Notes: generated from the sequence alone by a model not told the origin. Positions 47,015 through 58,248 are shown, counted from the first letter of the stretch. The stretch: DNA of 64,000 nucleotides from Doryteuthis pealeii (GCA_023376005.1 CM042145.1:20333052-20397051); one strand, 5' to 3'. Numbers and translations are program-made.

Positions 47015-47390
47015 ATCATTCCAATGCATTTTTATTGTAAAAATCATTTCCAATGCATTTTTATTGTAAAAATCATTTCCAATGCATTTTTATTGTAAAA
47101 TCATGCATTTTTATTGTAAAAATCATTTCCAATGCATTTTTATTGTAAAAATCATTTTCATTTCCAATGCATTTTTATTGTAAAAATCATTTCCAATGCA
47201 TTTTTATTGTAAAAAATCATTCCAATGCAATGGTAAAAATCATTCCAATACATTTTTATTGTAAAAATCATTTCCAATGCATTTTATAATAAAAATCATT
47301 CTCCAGTGCATTTTCATAGCAAAAATCATTTCCAATGCATTTTATAATAAAAATCATTCTCCAGTGCATTTTCATAGCAGGTGCATTGGG
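47015..47390. repeat. 29-bp minisatellite
   Basis: Unit TTCCAATGCATTTTTATTGT, AAAAATCAT repeated about 12 times; the last copies change to CATTCTCCAGTGCATTTTCA. Confidence 0.92.
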
Positions 47391-47399
47391 GAATTAAAC

Positions 47400-48280
47400 A
47401 TTTGTCAAAAGAAATGATATTTGTTTTAGCAAAATGGTTTCCTGTTTTTGAAAGTTCTTAAAGACAAAGTCGGTTATCAATCAGCCAAAGGATATTTTTT
47501 TCAAGAGTTGGATTTGTTGCATCCGAAAGAACATTATACTTGCAATAATCAAATCACTGCACAACTTATTATAATGGAGATTGAGTGTTTTTCAGTCTGT
47601 AACCGAAACTATATCACTACTCAAGTCACAATTCCCTTAGTTATTTACGTCACATTCTCCATTATTTTATTTTTTATTTAAACCTCAATTATTAATAAAA
47701 TTGTTTTACATTTTTAATAGTGCCATATCTACATACTAATAACATGCAATTGTATTTATAGCGCTTTTACAGTGTAAACGGAAGGCATATTGATATTGAA
47801 AATTTCATTTTAATAAATATGTGCTTAGTATTATTGATTTCTAATTGTTTGGTTTTATCTTAACGAGTATGAGCAAAAATATCGGGAATAAATCTTCAAA
47901 GAAATCCATTAACAAGAAGAAATAATTGTAATTTTATTCTTTGCTTTCTAATTTAACTAAAATTTAGCAATGAAAGATGGGAGTGATGGAAGAGTAAATT
48001 TCAGTTGTTCTATTTTTCATATTATACCCCCTCTGTTTCAAATCTTTTTTATCTGCATTCTTATTTAGTTTCATTAGTCTTTCTAATTTAATATAATATT
48101 TTATTATATTAAAACTTAAATACTTGCATCCGGAGGGTGCATATATTAGCTAGTTTAAATAATACTTTTAAAAAATTATTAATTACTAAAGAATTCTCAC
48201 AGTTGTTACCAGTTTAGCAATTAGGAAGATTTTTTTTTTTTTTACAAAAGAATCAATGATGGATATGGGCATACATCGTA
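47400..48280. other. Intergenic sequence, unassigned
   Basis: AT-rich. Short open frames (for example 47448-47681) have no family resemblance or splice context. Confidence 0.45.
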
Positions 48281-48289
48281 ATTATTCCT

Positions 48290-48730
48290 TCGTTATAAAT
48301 TCGCAACTTCTAAATCTCTTCAAAAATCCCATTTCAGACACTTCAAAATCGCAACATTTCCACTACTTCAAAATCGTAACGTTTTCCATTACTTCAAAAT
48401 CGCAACATTTCCACTACTTCAAAATCGCAACATTTCCACTACATTAAAATCGCATTTTTTCTATTTCTTTAAAATCCCATTTCAGCCGCTTCAAAATCGC
48501 AAATTTGCCATCTTTTCAAAATTACAACTTTAACATTATCCCAAAATCGCAACTTTTCAATCGCTTCAAAATATACATTACTTTAAAATCGCAGCTACTC
48601 CATTGCCTAAAAAAATCGCAACATTATTTCAAAATCACAACTTTTCTATTGCCTAAAAATCGCAACATCGTAACTTGTTCTACATAAAAAAACTAAGTTC
48701 CTTCATTTTCAAAATCGTAATTTTCCTTTA
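48290..48730. repeat. Degenerate 20-25 bp tandem repeat
   Basis: Unit around ACTTCAAAATCGCAACATTT, CC repeated with drift; about 18 recognisable copies. Confidence 0.75.
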
Positions 48731-49079
48731 AAACTAACATTTTTCTCAGATTGGCTAAGTAAATGATAAAAACATTTCCATTATATAACACATTAATTTC
48801 ATTTTTAAAATGCCTTTTTATTATTTTCGAATCTGTAATAAGGAAATATTTTGTTCGTCATGTTTTTCACCAATTTCTTCAATATTTTAGTTATCTATTA
48901 AATCAACATAGTCTGGCTCAAGGCCCCAATAAGTGGAATCACCACTGAAGGTTGAACTCACTAGATCAACTGACCTGTGAGGTAAACTTGCTCACCATCG
49001 CGTTACGGTATGTACCATTTCGGTAATCCGAACATTAGCTACATAAATGAGAGTAACCTCTCCTTGTTTCTTTCACTTT

Positions 49080-49337
49080 GAGGAAGCCGTCTGTTTTAGT
49101 CGGCCATTTTCATTTCACCGTAAATCTACACGGTAAATTCGAATTTGTTCGAATCAATACAACTGAATGTTTTAATACTCAAAAATAATTTGTTCTGAAT
49201 GTTTTAACACGAAATTATCATAAAATGTGTTCTTAATTGTGCTTGCGCATTATTTGAAATCAACTTAATTGTTATTAAGAACATATTTTATGATATTTTC
49301 GTATTAAAACACGCAGTTGTATTGATTCGAACAAATT
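49080..49337. mobile_element. Foldback element related to 20682-20973, right end lost
   Basis: Shares GGAAGCC, TCGGCCATTTTCATTTCACC and AATTAAGAACACATTTTATG-type words with 20682; the right arm stops at GATTCGAACAAATTC. It lies just upstream of the chitin-binding gene. Confidence 0.65.
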
Positions 49338-49476
49338 CTTTCTGTTGGGGGGGGGGTCTTATTCCTCTGAGGGGATAGAGTTAGTGTGTTCTAACCCCGC
49401 CTTTAGGTGGCTATTCTTCAACTTTTGCATTGATTTTTTTAACAGAATCAAACAATTTTCCAGATTCCTGCAAAAG

Positions 49477-49794
49477 ATGTCTGGATTTCTAAGAAAGGAG
49501 AAATTAATGATGAGAGGAACGATCTTTCTGCTGACAATGTTATTCTCCTTAAGTTTGCGCAGAGAAGGTAGAGCAAGAGCCGAAGCCCAGTGTCATAGTC
49601 AGGTGGGAACAAGAACGGTCGAAGATTCAACCGACTGTTCTGTGTATTACACATGCTTCTGGGGACGACCGATTGGCAGCCACCGATGCAGAGGAGGGAC
49701 ACTGTGGTCGAAGAACCGGCGAAGATGCGTCCAATTTGTGGAAATGGACACTGAGAGCTTTTGTAGTTGCTCGAAAGAAAACTCACAGATGTGT
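49477..49794 (+). CDS. Secreted chitin-binding protein, exon with signal peptide and first CBM14 domain
   Basis: The ATG at 49477 opens the frame; the ATGs at 49507/49510 give a better signal peptide (MRGTIFLLTMLFSLSL, then a basic stretch and ARA/EA cleavage-like site). A T-rich tract and AACAG at 49441-49445 look like an acceptor, so a 5' UTR exon probably lies upstream. After the signal comes one peritrophin-A (CBM14) chitin-binding domain: six cysteines, with DSTDCSVYYTCFWGRP around the second and third and GGTLWSKNRRRC at the fifth, ending SFC. Members bind chitin in extracellular matrices, cuticle or gut lining. The exon ends on a codon boundary at GTAAGT (49795). Which family member this is cannot be said. 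Confidence 0.8.
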
Positions 49795-50034
49795 GTAAGT
49801 TATTTTTCTTGAGAGCCAAATTAGTACACCAAAATACTAAAAATTACGTTACATATTCTAATTTAGTTTTGTTTAGTTTCTTTATTTAATCGAATGTCAA
49901 AATTGGGTTATTTACTGCCAAAGACATCCTTTTAGAAGAACAGTGACTAATAATAATAATTTAACCCATAGCTAGAGAGGAGCGGGTTCATACCTTTCTC
50001 AACGGGCAAAACTTGAAAATCGTCGTCAAAATTA

Positions 50035-50239
50035 AAACCGAAATTTTGACGACACATCAAACTAAATTTTGAAAATCCGATTCAAAATACTTTACTTTTG
50101 TTTTTTGGTAAGTCAGGTTAGTAATTGTTTTATTTCATTTATTTAACGAATCGCTAAATATTTATATGCAGTTTAGAAAATATTTCAAATTTCGTTAAAT
50201 AAATGAAATAAAAAATTACTAACCTGCCTTACCAAAAAA

Positions 50240-50270
<31 letters not shown>

Positions 50271-50360
50271 GTATTTTGAATCGGATTTTCAAAATTTAGT
50301 TTGATGTACTGCAAATCGTCGTCAAAATTTTCCGTTTTGATTTTGACGACGATTTGCAAG
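50035..50360. mobile_element. Foldback element in the chitin-binding gene intron
   Basis: CTTGAAAATCGTCGTCAAAA at the left pairs with the right end, which contains TTTTGACGACGATTTGCAAG. Arms of about 130 bp run through CGATTCAAAATAC and TTTCATTTATTTAACGAA. An A-run of about 25 lies at 50235-50258. Confidence 0.75.
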
Positions 50361-50400
50361 TTTAGCCTCTCAAGGTTATGAATCTAAAAGTGAATGTAAT

Positions 50401-50695
50401 GGAGGCGCGTGGTGTAATGGTTAGAGTCGTAGAAAATGGACTCGTCGACGCGAGTTCAAATCCTGGACAAGGCTGTTTGCATTTCACATAGCACTAACAC
50501 CCTTGGGAAAAGTATGCATCCAACTATTCTCCCTCCAGCTATGGGTAAATAGTAGGGCAGATTGGGCTCTTTAACCGTGGCTAGGTCACCAGTCTAGGAG
50601 AAGGAAAACTCTGAATTCAAACCTGTTAAACTCCGCTTAAGAAATTGACCTTGTGTCGCATCCTGCTCGTGCGGAGGAGTTTGGTATATTTAATG
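50401..50695 (+). mobile_element. SINE family B, full length (reference)
   Basis: tRNA-like head GGAGGCGCGTGGTGTAATGG (A box) and GCGAGTTCAAATCCTGG (B box), body CATTTCACATAGCACTAACA, CCTTGGGAAAAGTATGC, CCCTCCAGCTATGGGTAAAT, GGAGAAGGAAAACTCTGAAT, and end GTGCGGAGGAGTTTGGTATA. Pol III-type SINE. It lies in the intron between the two chitin-binding exons. Confidence 0.85.
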
Positions 50696-50698
50696 TAA

Positions 50699-50996
50699 TA
50701 ACGCGTTCCTTGGTATGAAGCTAAACTACATCTTATGGTGATGTTCCAAGTTTGGAGATCTGGGAAGTGTGGAGTACCCCTTCATCACCATTTCTCCCAG
50801 GTACACTCTGACCCGGAGTGGTAGTACCTATTAGGGTACCCTCTATGGATTAAATAGGAAAAAAATGGATAAAAATGAGTTTAAAAAATAATTGAATGCC
50901 TATCAAGAATGCATAAAACAAAACGTCTTCGGCATAAAATAACCCAAGAAGGGTTGACATGTTGTAAAACCGAACCAACCAACCAACCAACCAATC
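50699..50996 (+). mobile_element. Family C 3' half with tail
   Basis: CTAAACTACATCTTATGGTG, GGTACACTCTGACCCGG, linker, then GGCATAAAATAACCCAAGAA, GGGTTGACATGTTG and (CCAA)n. It ends about 35 bp before the second chitin-binding exon, close to the branch-point region. Confidence 0.78.
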
Positions 50997-51031
50997 TTAA
51001 AGATGTCCATTTTCATATTTTTATGTCACAG

Positions 51032-51365
51032 GAGAATCCTTGCTATAGAAATGTGGGACTGAGATATAAAAAGGACAGAAGACAATGTGGCAAATATTAT
51101 CTTTGCCACTGGGGTCGATTGTTACACCGCAACCATTCCTGTGATTCTGGTTTCATTTGGAGTGAGCACCAACGCAGATGCGTTATAGTGACGCATTCCC
51201 AGGATCCGTGTTACCAATGGCAACTAACTGGGTCGTCGAGGCCCCCAACGTTTACGACAGCAGACGACACCTTAGCGACAAGATGGCGTCCAGTTGTAAC
51301 TCCGCAGCAAAAAACCGAGTTGCCAACAACGACAGCAACGACGCAAACAACAACATTGGCAAATC
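51032..51365 (+). CDS. Chitin-binding protein, exon with second CBM14 domain and Thr-rich linker
   Basis: Exon after TTTTTATGTCACAG, in phase with 49794. It encodes a second six-cysteine domain (ENPCYRN, RRQCGKYYLCHWGR, NHSCDSGFIWS, RRCVIV, DPCYQW), then about 55 residues ending in a Thr-rich stretch (LPTTTATTQTTTLA) that resembles an O-glycosylated linker. At 51366 a strong donor (GTGAGT) suggests the gene continues; without splicing the frame would stop at 51371-51373. The donor is followed at once by a 400-bp T-rich minisatellite. No third domain was recognised before 64000, so later exons are either outside the window or too short to see. Confidence 0.78.
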
Positions 51366-51370
51366 GTGAG

Positions 51371-51780
51371 TAAAACATTTTTTTTTTGTTTTTTTTTTTT
51401 TTTTTGCTTGTTTTTTTTTTGCTTGTTTTTTTTTTGCTTGTTTTTTTTTTGTTTGTTTTTTTCAAACTTTTTTTTGAGTTTTTTTTTGCTTGTTTTTTTT
51501 TGCTTGTTTTTTTGCTTGTTTTTTTATTTGTTTCTCTTTGCTTGTTTTTTTTCTTGTTTTTTTTTCTTGTTTTTTTGCTTGTTTTTTTTTTGCTTTTTTG
51601 CTTGTTATTTTTTTTGTTTTTTTTTTGCCTGTTTTTTTGCTTGTTTTTTTTTTTTTTTTTTTTTTAACTTTTTTGTTGCTTTTTTTGCTTGTTATTTTTG
51701 CTTGTTTTTTTGCTTGTTTTTTTTGCTTGTTTTTTTTTTGCTTGTTTTTTTTCTTTTTTTGCTTGTTTTTTTTTTAGCTT
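51371..51780. repeat. T-rich minisatellite (TTTTTTTTGCTTG)n
   Basis: Runs of 6-20 T separated by GCTTG or CTTG. It begins within about 10 bp of the GTGAGT donor of the preceding exon. Phe/Leu-rich open frames through it are not genes. Confidence 0.92.
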
Positions 51781-51871
51781 CTGTTTTTATGTTTATTCTT
51801 TGATGTCTAGACAATTCCTCCTTCCAGATTTAGTTTTCTCACACTTAAAACGTGTTTACAATAAACAGTAA

Positions 51872-52089
51872 TGGATGCGCGTGGCATAATGGTTAGAGTC
51901 GTACGAAATGGACTCGTCGACCCCAGTTCAAATCCTAGACAAGGCTGTTTGCATTTCCCAAGACGCTAATACCTTGGGAAAGGTATGAATCCATATATTC
52001 TCCCTCCAGCTAGGGGTTAAATAGTAAGAGAGACTGAGCTCTTTAACCTTGGATGGGTAACTAGTCTAGGAGAAGGAAAACTCAGAATT
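51872..52089 (+). mobile_element. SINE family B, 3' truncated
   Basis: Head GGATGCGCGTGGCATAATGG and CCCAGTTCAAATCCTAG; body through GGAGAAGGAAAACTCAG. The last 70 bp of the consensus are absent. Confidence 0.8.
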
Positions 52090-52149
52090 TGGAAATCTAA
52101 GATCAGTCGTTGATTGGGTTTGTGACATTCTTTGTGTACCAATTCTTTC

Positions 52150-52682
52150 CTATCGACTGTGCCAAAAAGTGCGGGATGGTCCAACACAAAGCCCTCACCA
52201 CTTTAAACAAAACACTGTGTATGTTGTTCATTGGATGAATCGACGAGAGAGTCCATTGTTGTATACCTCTTTTCTTACTTGCTTCTATTCTTCTTCTAGC
52301 GTCTCTTCTAGCGTCTGGACTTCGTCTTGGTGGTCGGTCGCACTTAACTCATTTCTTCTTCTAGATCAGTCTTGTTACCAAGACATTCATTAATCACAAA
52401 ACCGTGTTATTTTCGTAAGCTTTTATTTACTTAACTAAACATTTAATGTAACTAAACATAGCGCGCGTATGCAGTGAGTTCCAGTTAAGGCAGGACATCT
52501 TCTCTGCCCGACGTCCAAACTGAAACTGAGGACCCAACCAGGTCCCACGTGACTTCACGTATTTCGCGGGCTTTCTGTACTATTGTACATGGAAAGTCCC
52601 GCCCGTGATATGAAAAGGGCCATCCCTTTAGAAATACAGGGATTGACAATAATCTTATGCAACCGCATAGATTATGTAACAC
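52150..52682 (-). mobile_element. Candidate LTR fragment
   Basis: On the minus strand it opens TGTTACATAATCTATGCGG, is GC-richer than its surroundings (GGCGGGACTTTCCATG, CGCGCTATG), and has an AATAAAAGC poly(A)-like word near 52420. No PBS or coding region recognised; offered as a tentative solo LTR. Confidence 0.35.
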
Positions 52683-52696
52683 CATTAATTAATTAA

Positions 52697-53022
52697 TGGA
52701 GGTGTAATGCGGCGTAATTGTAATTGTTATTAGCATAAAAACAACGAACCGGGTTCGAATTCAGGGCAAGGCGACTTATATTCATTTCATATTAACGTCT
52801 TTGGAAAAAGCATGCATTCACACTCTTACCTATCGCCGTATAGTAAAAGTAATTTCGACGGAGTGACCTATTGTCGGTATCAGCCGGACAGCAAGAGAGT
52901 CCCCCCTTTTCACTAACGCTAGAACAAGGAGATTATTTTTGCGTCTGGGGTGGAGCACCACGCCTATCATCAACTCCCCAATTTAGCGCACATATCCAAT
53001 CTGTGCTACTCATCGCCATATA
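52697..53022. mobile_element. Degenerate SINE B fused to reversed SINE A
   Basis: 52697-52842: GGCGTAATTGTAATTG, GGGTTCGAATTCAGGGC, ATTAACGTCTTTGGAAAAAG (family B, worn, plus). 52843-53022: AGTAATTTCGACGGAGTGAC, TCGGTATCAGCCGGACAG (family A, minus). Confidence 0.6.
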
Positions 53023-53339
53023 CATTATCAAAAAGGTCAGGTCACCGTCGTGCTAGAATGGTTAACGAAGTTAAAGTACGAAGTGGGTCAAACCACTCTT
53101 CCGTAACTATCTGTTTTGCTGAGGTAGTAGAAAGTTTTCACTTCCCTCTTCTTCAATTGGTCAACCATAAAAAGAACCAATCATATGATCTTCCTGTGTA
53201 TTAAGAATTCATGTTCAGTGTTATCCTCCCCCAAACCCGAAAAAAAAACAATAACAAAAAACAAAAAACAAACAAACGCGGAGACGGGATTGTTTATGCA
53301 TTGATCAAAATTTATTTTGAGCTGTAGACAAAAATGCAA

Positions 53340-53890
53340 CCGTGTGTCCGTAGAAGTAAGAATCAATTGAATCGTGTGTCCGTAGAAGTCAGTATCAATT
53401 AAACCGTGTGTCCGTAGAAGTCAGATTCAATTGAATCGTGTGTCCGTAGAAGTCAGTATTAATTAAACCGTGTGTCTATTGAAGTCAGATTCAATTGAAT
53501 CGTGTGTCTGTAGAAGTCAGAATCAATTGAATCATGTGTCCGTAGAAGTCAGAATCAATTGAATCGTGTGCACGTAGAAGTCAGAATCAATTGAATCGTG
53601 TGTCCGTAGAAGTCAGAATCAATTAAACCGTGTGTCCGTAGAAGTCAGATTCAATTGAACCGTGTGCACGTTGAAGTCATGTTATAAGTGATCCATGTAT
53701 TCGTAGAAATCAGGTTTTATTTAAACCGTGTTTCCGTAAAAATCAGATGATAAATGAATCGTGTGTCCGTAAAAGTCATGTTATAAACTGTGTCCGGAGA
53801 AGTCAGAATCAATTAAATCGTGTGTCCGTAGATCAGGAATCGTGTGTCTGTAGAAGTCAGATTCAATTGAATCGTAGAAATCAGGTTATA
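53340..53890. repeat. 32-bp minisatellite, about 17 copies
   Basis: Unit GTGTGTCCGTAGAAGTCAGA, ATCAATTGAATC. Variants CCGTGTGTC and CACGTAGAAG occur in patches; the right end decays. Confidence 0.93.
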
Positions 53891-54294
53891 TTGTATCTTT
53901 GTTGATTAAGTTAACCGATGTTTTTCATCAAAACAGATAAAGAAGAGAAATAACAAATATCCAAGTAAAATGTTTTTGTTTTTACTATGCAACGCAAAAG
54001 ATTAATGGCTTGTTTAAATTAGACAAACTTAACATTTCAATCACACTTTGAAAACAAGATAAAATTCCGCGCCTTTTCAGAGTTCAAGAAACTCAAATAA
54101 ACTTTACACAAGTAAAACTAACATTGATATTTTTTGTCTGAGCAATAGTTAGCAAGATCGTCGAACAGGCTTTGACTGGTGAGTTTGATCCGCACAGAGT
54201 GGCATACTATTTTAGTTTTGTAGCGCAAGATCAGGAAGATTGTTTTTGCTGACCATCCGCTCCCAGATGCTTTACCGCAGATATCAGATTACCT

Positions 54295-54394
54295 AAGCTG
54301 TGCTTACTCGCTGAGTTGGCAGGGATTAGTATCGAACCCAAAACCTTGCGATTTGCTTGGCGAATGTTCTACCGACTGAGTCAAACCGACCGCT
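54295..54394 (-). mobile_element. tRNA-like SINE head, diverged family A
   Basis: Minus strand: GCGGTCGGTTTGACTCAGTC, GGTAGAACATTCGCC, GGTTTTGGGTTCGATACTAA, then GCCAACTCAGCGAGTAAGC. A and B boxes are better preserved than the body (54165-54290). Confidence 0.65.
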
Positions 54395-55849
54395 TTTAAA
54401 AGGCCAATTTTATCAGTATACCGTCTAGTTTTAAAGCTATTTTGGGTGGAATCAAAATAAACTTTCACCTCATTGTGAAGAGATGTGTTGTTAAATGTAA
54501 AGTTTAACAAAGGCGTTATAAGATAGGAATATATATATTTATTAATGTTGCAAAGGTACAGTGATATGTAGTACGTGCGTCTAGGCCCGGGTAGTGTTTG
54601 TAAGTAGTTCCACCCCTAAGGGTCTGTGTCAGTTCATGATCTTTCTACACTGCCGGGTTGTGCTGTGGCATGTGAGGAAGTAGTTCGTAATACTATTACA
54701 CTCATTATCGGTGTTGATTGAACCTTTGTTAACTACGTTATCAGTGAGTGAGATCCCATTTTATCAGTTTCAAGAGGTTAACTAAAAAGTTTACAAATAA
54801 ATAAATACCAATGATTTTGTGTAAAATCTATTAAAAATTACTTACTGTAGGTTAACAGAAATACTGGGGTGAAGTAGTATCTCTGTCGTAAAGGAAAGGA
54901 GACAAGGCAATTATAGTGTATATAATTGGGTTAACAATTTATTGTTGTGGTATTAAATGTGTTAGTATACAAATTGTGTAAATGTCTGTAAAAGGTTTGC
55001 CAGAGAATTTCTCTTGGCAGGATATATATAAGTATGCATAGAGGTTTAAGAAACTTAACTTTGTAGTATCTGTCTCAGCAATGTCCCGAGGTTGTCCGCT
55101 AAGGTCGCTGCTTCTATGATGTCTTCATGTCGGAATTGACGCGTTTCTCTCACGGGTGCGGACTCTGTTCTGTTGAGTCAGGGTTCTATCTCTGCCCCCT
55201 ATTGTCCGGACTTCCGGTCGAGGGCAGATAACCCAATTTCCAATAAGGTTTCTTTCCTTCTTTGAGCAACGTCTTACGTCGTAAGCACCCTTCGTAATTA
55301 AAATTTGTTTCAAATGTATCATGAACATCTTCTGAACCACGAGTCCTGGAAAAAATGTGAGGGTGTGTAAAAAGATGTTAAAAAGTTGTTGAATAATTAA
55401 TTCTCTACTCTGTTGTATATCGATAATAAACCATTGTTTTTTGGGTGGTTAGTGTAGAGATGGTTGATATAGATTTTGAATTCAAAGTTATTGAAGTTCA
55501 AAATCAGAGGAGAGTTAGAGGATTGACAATGAAATAACCATTAGGTGACCTTCTTTCTGGTTACACAGACTGTGGGAAAGAATGCCCTGAGCTTAGTCAA
55601 TTAGTTAGCCAGTTACGCAGGAGACATTGTGATGTAAAGACATACCGGCTTCGACTCTGCCACGGTTGAGAAAGTCTGGTTCTCAATATAAAAATGTGAG
55701 TAAAATTTTTTTAAGGAGTACGGGTGTCCATAAAATCTCTTTACAACTTTACAAGAATATTACAAAATCAAATGAACCGATAAATACTTGGAAATTATTA
55801 GAAAATAAAGAGTACATATTGAAGTTTATTTGTCTCATTTGATACACAA
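54395..55849. other. Intergenic sequence, unassigned
   Basis: No recognised gene. 55080-55340 is GC-richer with an open stretch on the minus strand lacking any known domain. Confidence 0.45.
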
Positions 55850-56070
55850 GGGCCGGTATAGCTCAGTCGGTAGAGCGTCCGACTAGGAACCACAAGGTTA
55901 CTGGTTCGATACCTCGCCAACTCAGCGTACGAGTAGCACAGGGATCCCTGCGGTAAAGTAAGGAGCTGATGGTAGGTGTGGCGCCCTGCCTCATACGCCA
56001 AGACAATTTCCCTTGCTGTCTGGCTGATACCGACATTATGTCACCCCAACGACTTTACTTTACTTACTTA
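55850..56070 (+). mobile_element. SINE family A, full length (reference)
   Basis: Head GGCCGGTATAGCTCAGTCGG, TAGAGCGTCCGACTAGGAAC, TTACTGGTTCGATACC (intact A and B boxes); body CAACTCAGCGTACGAGTAGC, GGAGCTGATGGTAGGTGTGG; end GGCTGATACCGACATTATG and ACTTTACTTTACTTACTTA. It is not a tRNA gene: there is no proper 3' acceptor strand and the body is the dispersed family. Confidence 0.87.
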
Positions 56071-56451
56071 TATGTACACCATTAGCTGCACGAAGCATAT
56101 TAAGACGGTACTCAATTTCTTGCCATGTTCACTGTAGCATAGCATCATCAATGATTACAGTGATTAAAAATTGAGGAAAAACGCATAAAGCACAAAACAA
56201 CTTCATTCAATTGATTTTTTCCCTCGGTATGTACACGAAGCTTCGTCAAAAACTGAGCAGTAATTACCTCCTGTGTCTGTGGTTAGATGCTAGGTTCTAC
56301 ACAACTATGTATAAGATCTTTGTTGTATCTCCAGTCATGTTTTGTATTCTCATCTATTGAGTTTGCTCAGCTAATAAATATCCTTGTTATCTTTTCTTTT
56401 TTTCGAAGTCCGTCGCAGACGTTGATAACGTCACTCCATGTCTTCATTTGT

Positions 56452-56860
56452 GGACCCTATGGTGGCTCATTAGTCCAAATCTGGACTTGCAGATGCGGTC
56501 ACACACATTGCAGGGGAAATTCCCATCTACTTTTGGTTGTTCATGACGACGAAGATGCCGCTACTCTACAGTCCTGTTTATCTCATTATTGAGCTGCTTA
56601 GCTCCTGTGCGGCACATGTCTCGCCAACCCTGTCTGTTGGAGGCCAGATCTTACACGCTTGAAGATATGATGTTACATTTCTTCAGCGTTGTCTTAATAT
56701 TGTCTTTGAACCGCTTTTGGGGGGCTCCTGTTCTTCTCGTGCCATCTGTGAGTTCACTGGAAAGTAGTTTACGGGGGGGGGGGGGGGTCTGTCTGCAAGC
56801 ATGCGGATGGTGTGACCCACATCAATTGATCTTATATTTACTCTGTACGAGGAAACGATA
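56452..56860 (-). pseudogene. LINE ORF2 C-terminus, copy 1 with terminal zinc finger
   Basis: On the minus strand: GHTIRMLADRP, then (after a G-run of about 14 that breaks the frame at 56774-56787) KLLSSELTDGTRRTGAPKKR-like sequence, a ...LKKC...DLASNR.GWRD..RTGAK block, an in-frame TAG, and a C2H2 finger NFPCNVCDRICKSRFGLMSH, HRVHK with stop. This is the C-terminal signature of non-LTR retrotransposon reverse transcriptases. Frame break and stop show it is dead. Confidence 0.75.
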
Positions 56861-56879
56861 CTCAACCAACCATCATTTT

Positions 56880-57062
56880 TCTATATTGGTTTGGTTTAAC
56901 GGCCCATCAAAGGCCCTATTAACGTGGGACCACCCACGAACCGAAACTCATGGGAGGCGGGTGCAAAAATGCGTTTATTCCGTTGGCATTCCCCATCAAG
57001 GGGGCGCCCCAGGTACCGGGCAATAAACCCAGTCCTGTTCCTTTAAATCGAGGGGGCAGGTG
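56880..57062 (+). mobile_element. Family D, in unit 1
   Basis: GTTTAACGGCCCATCAAAGG, CTCATGGGAGGCGGGTGC, GCATTCCCCATCAAGGGGGC and a CGAGGGGGCAGGTGT end. Confidence 0.65.
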
Positions 57063-57260
57063 TACACACCGAGGCGAAATATCAAATATCATTTCAATGA
57101 AATTGTTTTGTGCTTTATGCGTTTTTCTTCAATTTTTTTAATCACATATTCCAATGTTCATAATATTTCTTCCAGAGGAAGTCTGAAATTGTTTTATCTC
57201 CCCCTTTTTACCGCAACTTTCTATTTAATTATTGGAGATCTGTCTGTTTTCTCTTTTACT

Positions 57261-57504
57261 GGACCATATCACCTTTAGGCACCCCTTTTTGATCTCGATT
57301 AAAAAGGACATGTTTTTCATTTACACCGTCAATATCCGGTTGTTTGTTAGGGTTTAGGGTTAGGATTTAGGGTTAGGGGTTAGTTTTATAATAAAAAGAT
57401 ATCTAAAAATCGTCTGTTAAGACAACCGGATATTGACGGTGTAAATGAAAACATGTCCTTTCTTAATCGAGATCAAAAAGGGGTGCCTAAAGGTCATATG
57501 GTCC
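57261..57504. mobile_element. MITE T2, copy 2, with 8-bp target duplication
   Basis: GGACCATATCACCTTTAGGC to CATATGGTCC; the loop is GTTAGGGTTTAGGGTTAGG-type sequence (57346-57383). CTTTTACT flanks it on both sides (57253-57260, 57505-57512). Confidence 0.92.
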
Positions 57505-57594
57505 CTTTTACTTTCCATACATAACTCAATAATATAGTATTGTTATAGTATTTTCAATTTGAGGATCTTAAATTATAATTATATGAACTTTTAT

Positions 57595-57878
57595 GGAAGC
57601 GCGTGGTGTAATGGTTAAAGTCATGGGAAATGGACTCGTCGCCCCAAGTTCAAATCCTGGATGTGGCAATTGCATTTCACTTAGCGCTAATACTCTTGGG
57701 AAAGGTATGAATCCTACTCTCTCGCCAGCTATGGATAAATAGCAGGGCAGACTGGGCTCTTTAACCTTGGCTAGGTAACCAGTCTAGGAGAAGGAACACT
57801 CTTCAAAATTCAATCCTGTTAAACTCCGCTTAAGAAATTGACACTGTGTTACATCCTGCTCATGCGGAGGTGTTGTAT
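57595..57878 (+). mobile_element. SINE family B, in unit 1
   Basis: GGAAGCGCGTGGTGTAATGG, CCCAAGTTCAAATCCTGG, GCTAATACTCTTGGGAAAGG and end GCTCATGCGGAGGTG followed by a short AT tail. Confidence 0.83.
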
Positions 57879-58039
57879 TATATATATTGGTCTCTTTTTG
57901 TATTTCAATTCTGTGTCTCCGGTAGGTGCTTTTATTATCGTCGTTATTGTTTTTAACGTTTGCTTTATATATTACATTGGGCATACCTATTCCATTATTG
58001 GCTAAGGTAATTAATATATAAAAGGATGTTCATTATGTA

Positions 58040-58243
58040 AACTAGTACAAAATAAAAAACACCCTCCGGGCGATGTAAAAATAAAATTTTGAAAACATAT
58101 TGCCTGAGGGGTGGGAGTTAAAAATTCAATGTCAGCGAGTTTGTACCCTAAGTAAGTAAAATCATCAAATTCATTAAAGGATTAAAAAATAAAACAATTT
58201 GAAATGTAAACTTTAAATATGTATTAAAATAAAACAAACTATA
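58040..58243 (+). mobile_element. Family F, truncated at the duplication junction
   Basis: ACTAGTACAAAATAAAAAAC, CCTCCGGGCGATGTAAAAAT, stopping at AAAACAAACTATA where the ribozyme-bearing element begins. The equivalent in unit 2 continues 190 bp further. Confidence 0.75.
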
Positions 58244-58248
58244 AACAC

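Larger units (their letters stand above)
56567..58243. repeat. Tandem duplication, unit 1
   Basis: Matches 58839-60511 in order and detail: LINE fragment, family D, MITE T2, SINE B and the start of family F. Differences are few and mostly length changes, for example G-run 14 versus 7. Same T2 insertion site and target duplication in both, so the insertion predates the duplication. Confidence 0.9.

Noticed and set aside
47015..47390. Regular repeats resembling a CRISPR array
   Set aside because: Units abut without unique spacers and the genome is eukaryotic; it is a minisatellite. The same applies to 53340-53890.
51366..51803. Phe/Leu/Cys-rich open frames
   Set aside because: Products of the T-rich minisatellite after the splice donor.
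55850..55920. tRNA gene
   Set aside because: Good A and B boxes, but no matching acceptor stem and the sequence runs into the SINE A body found at seven other places.
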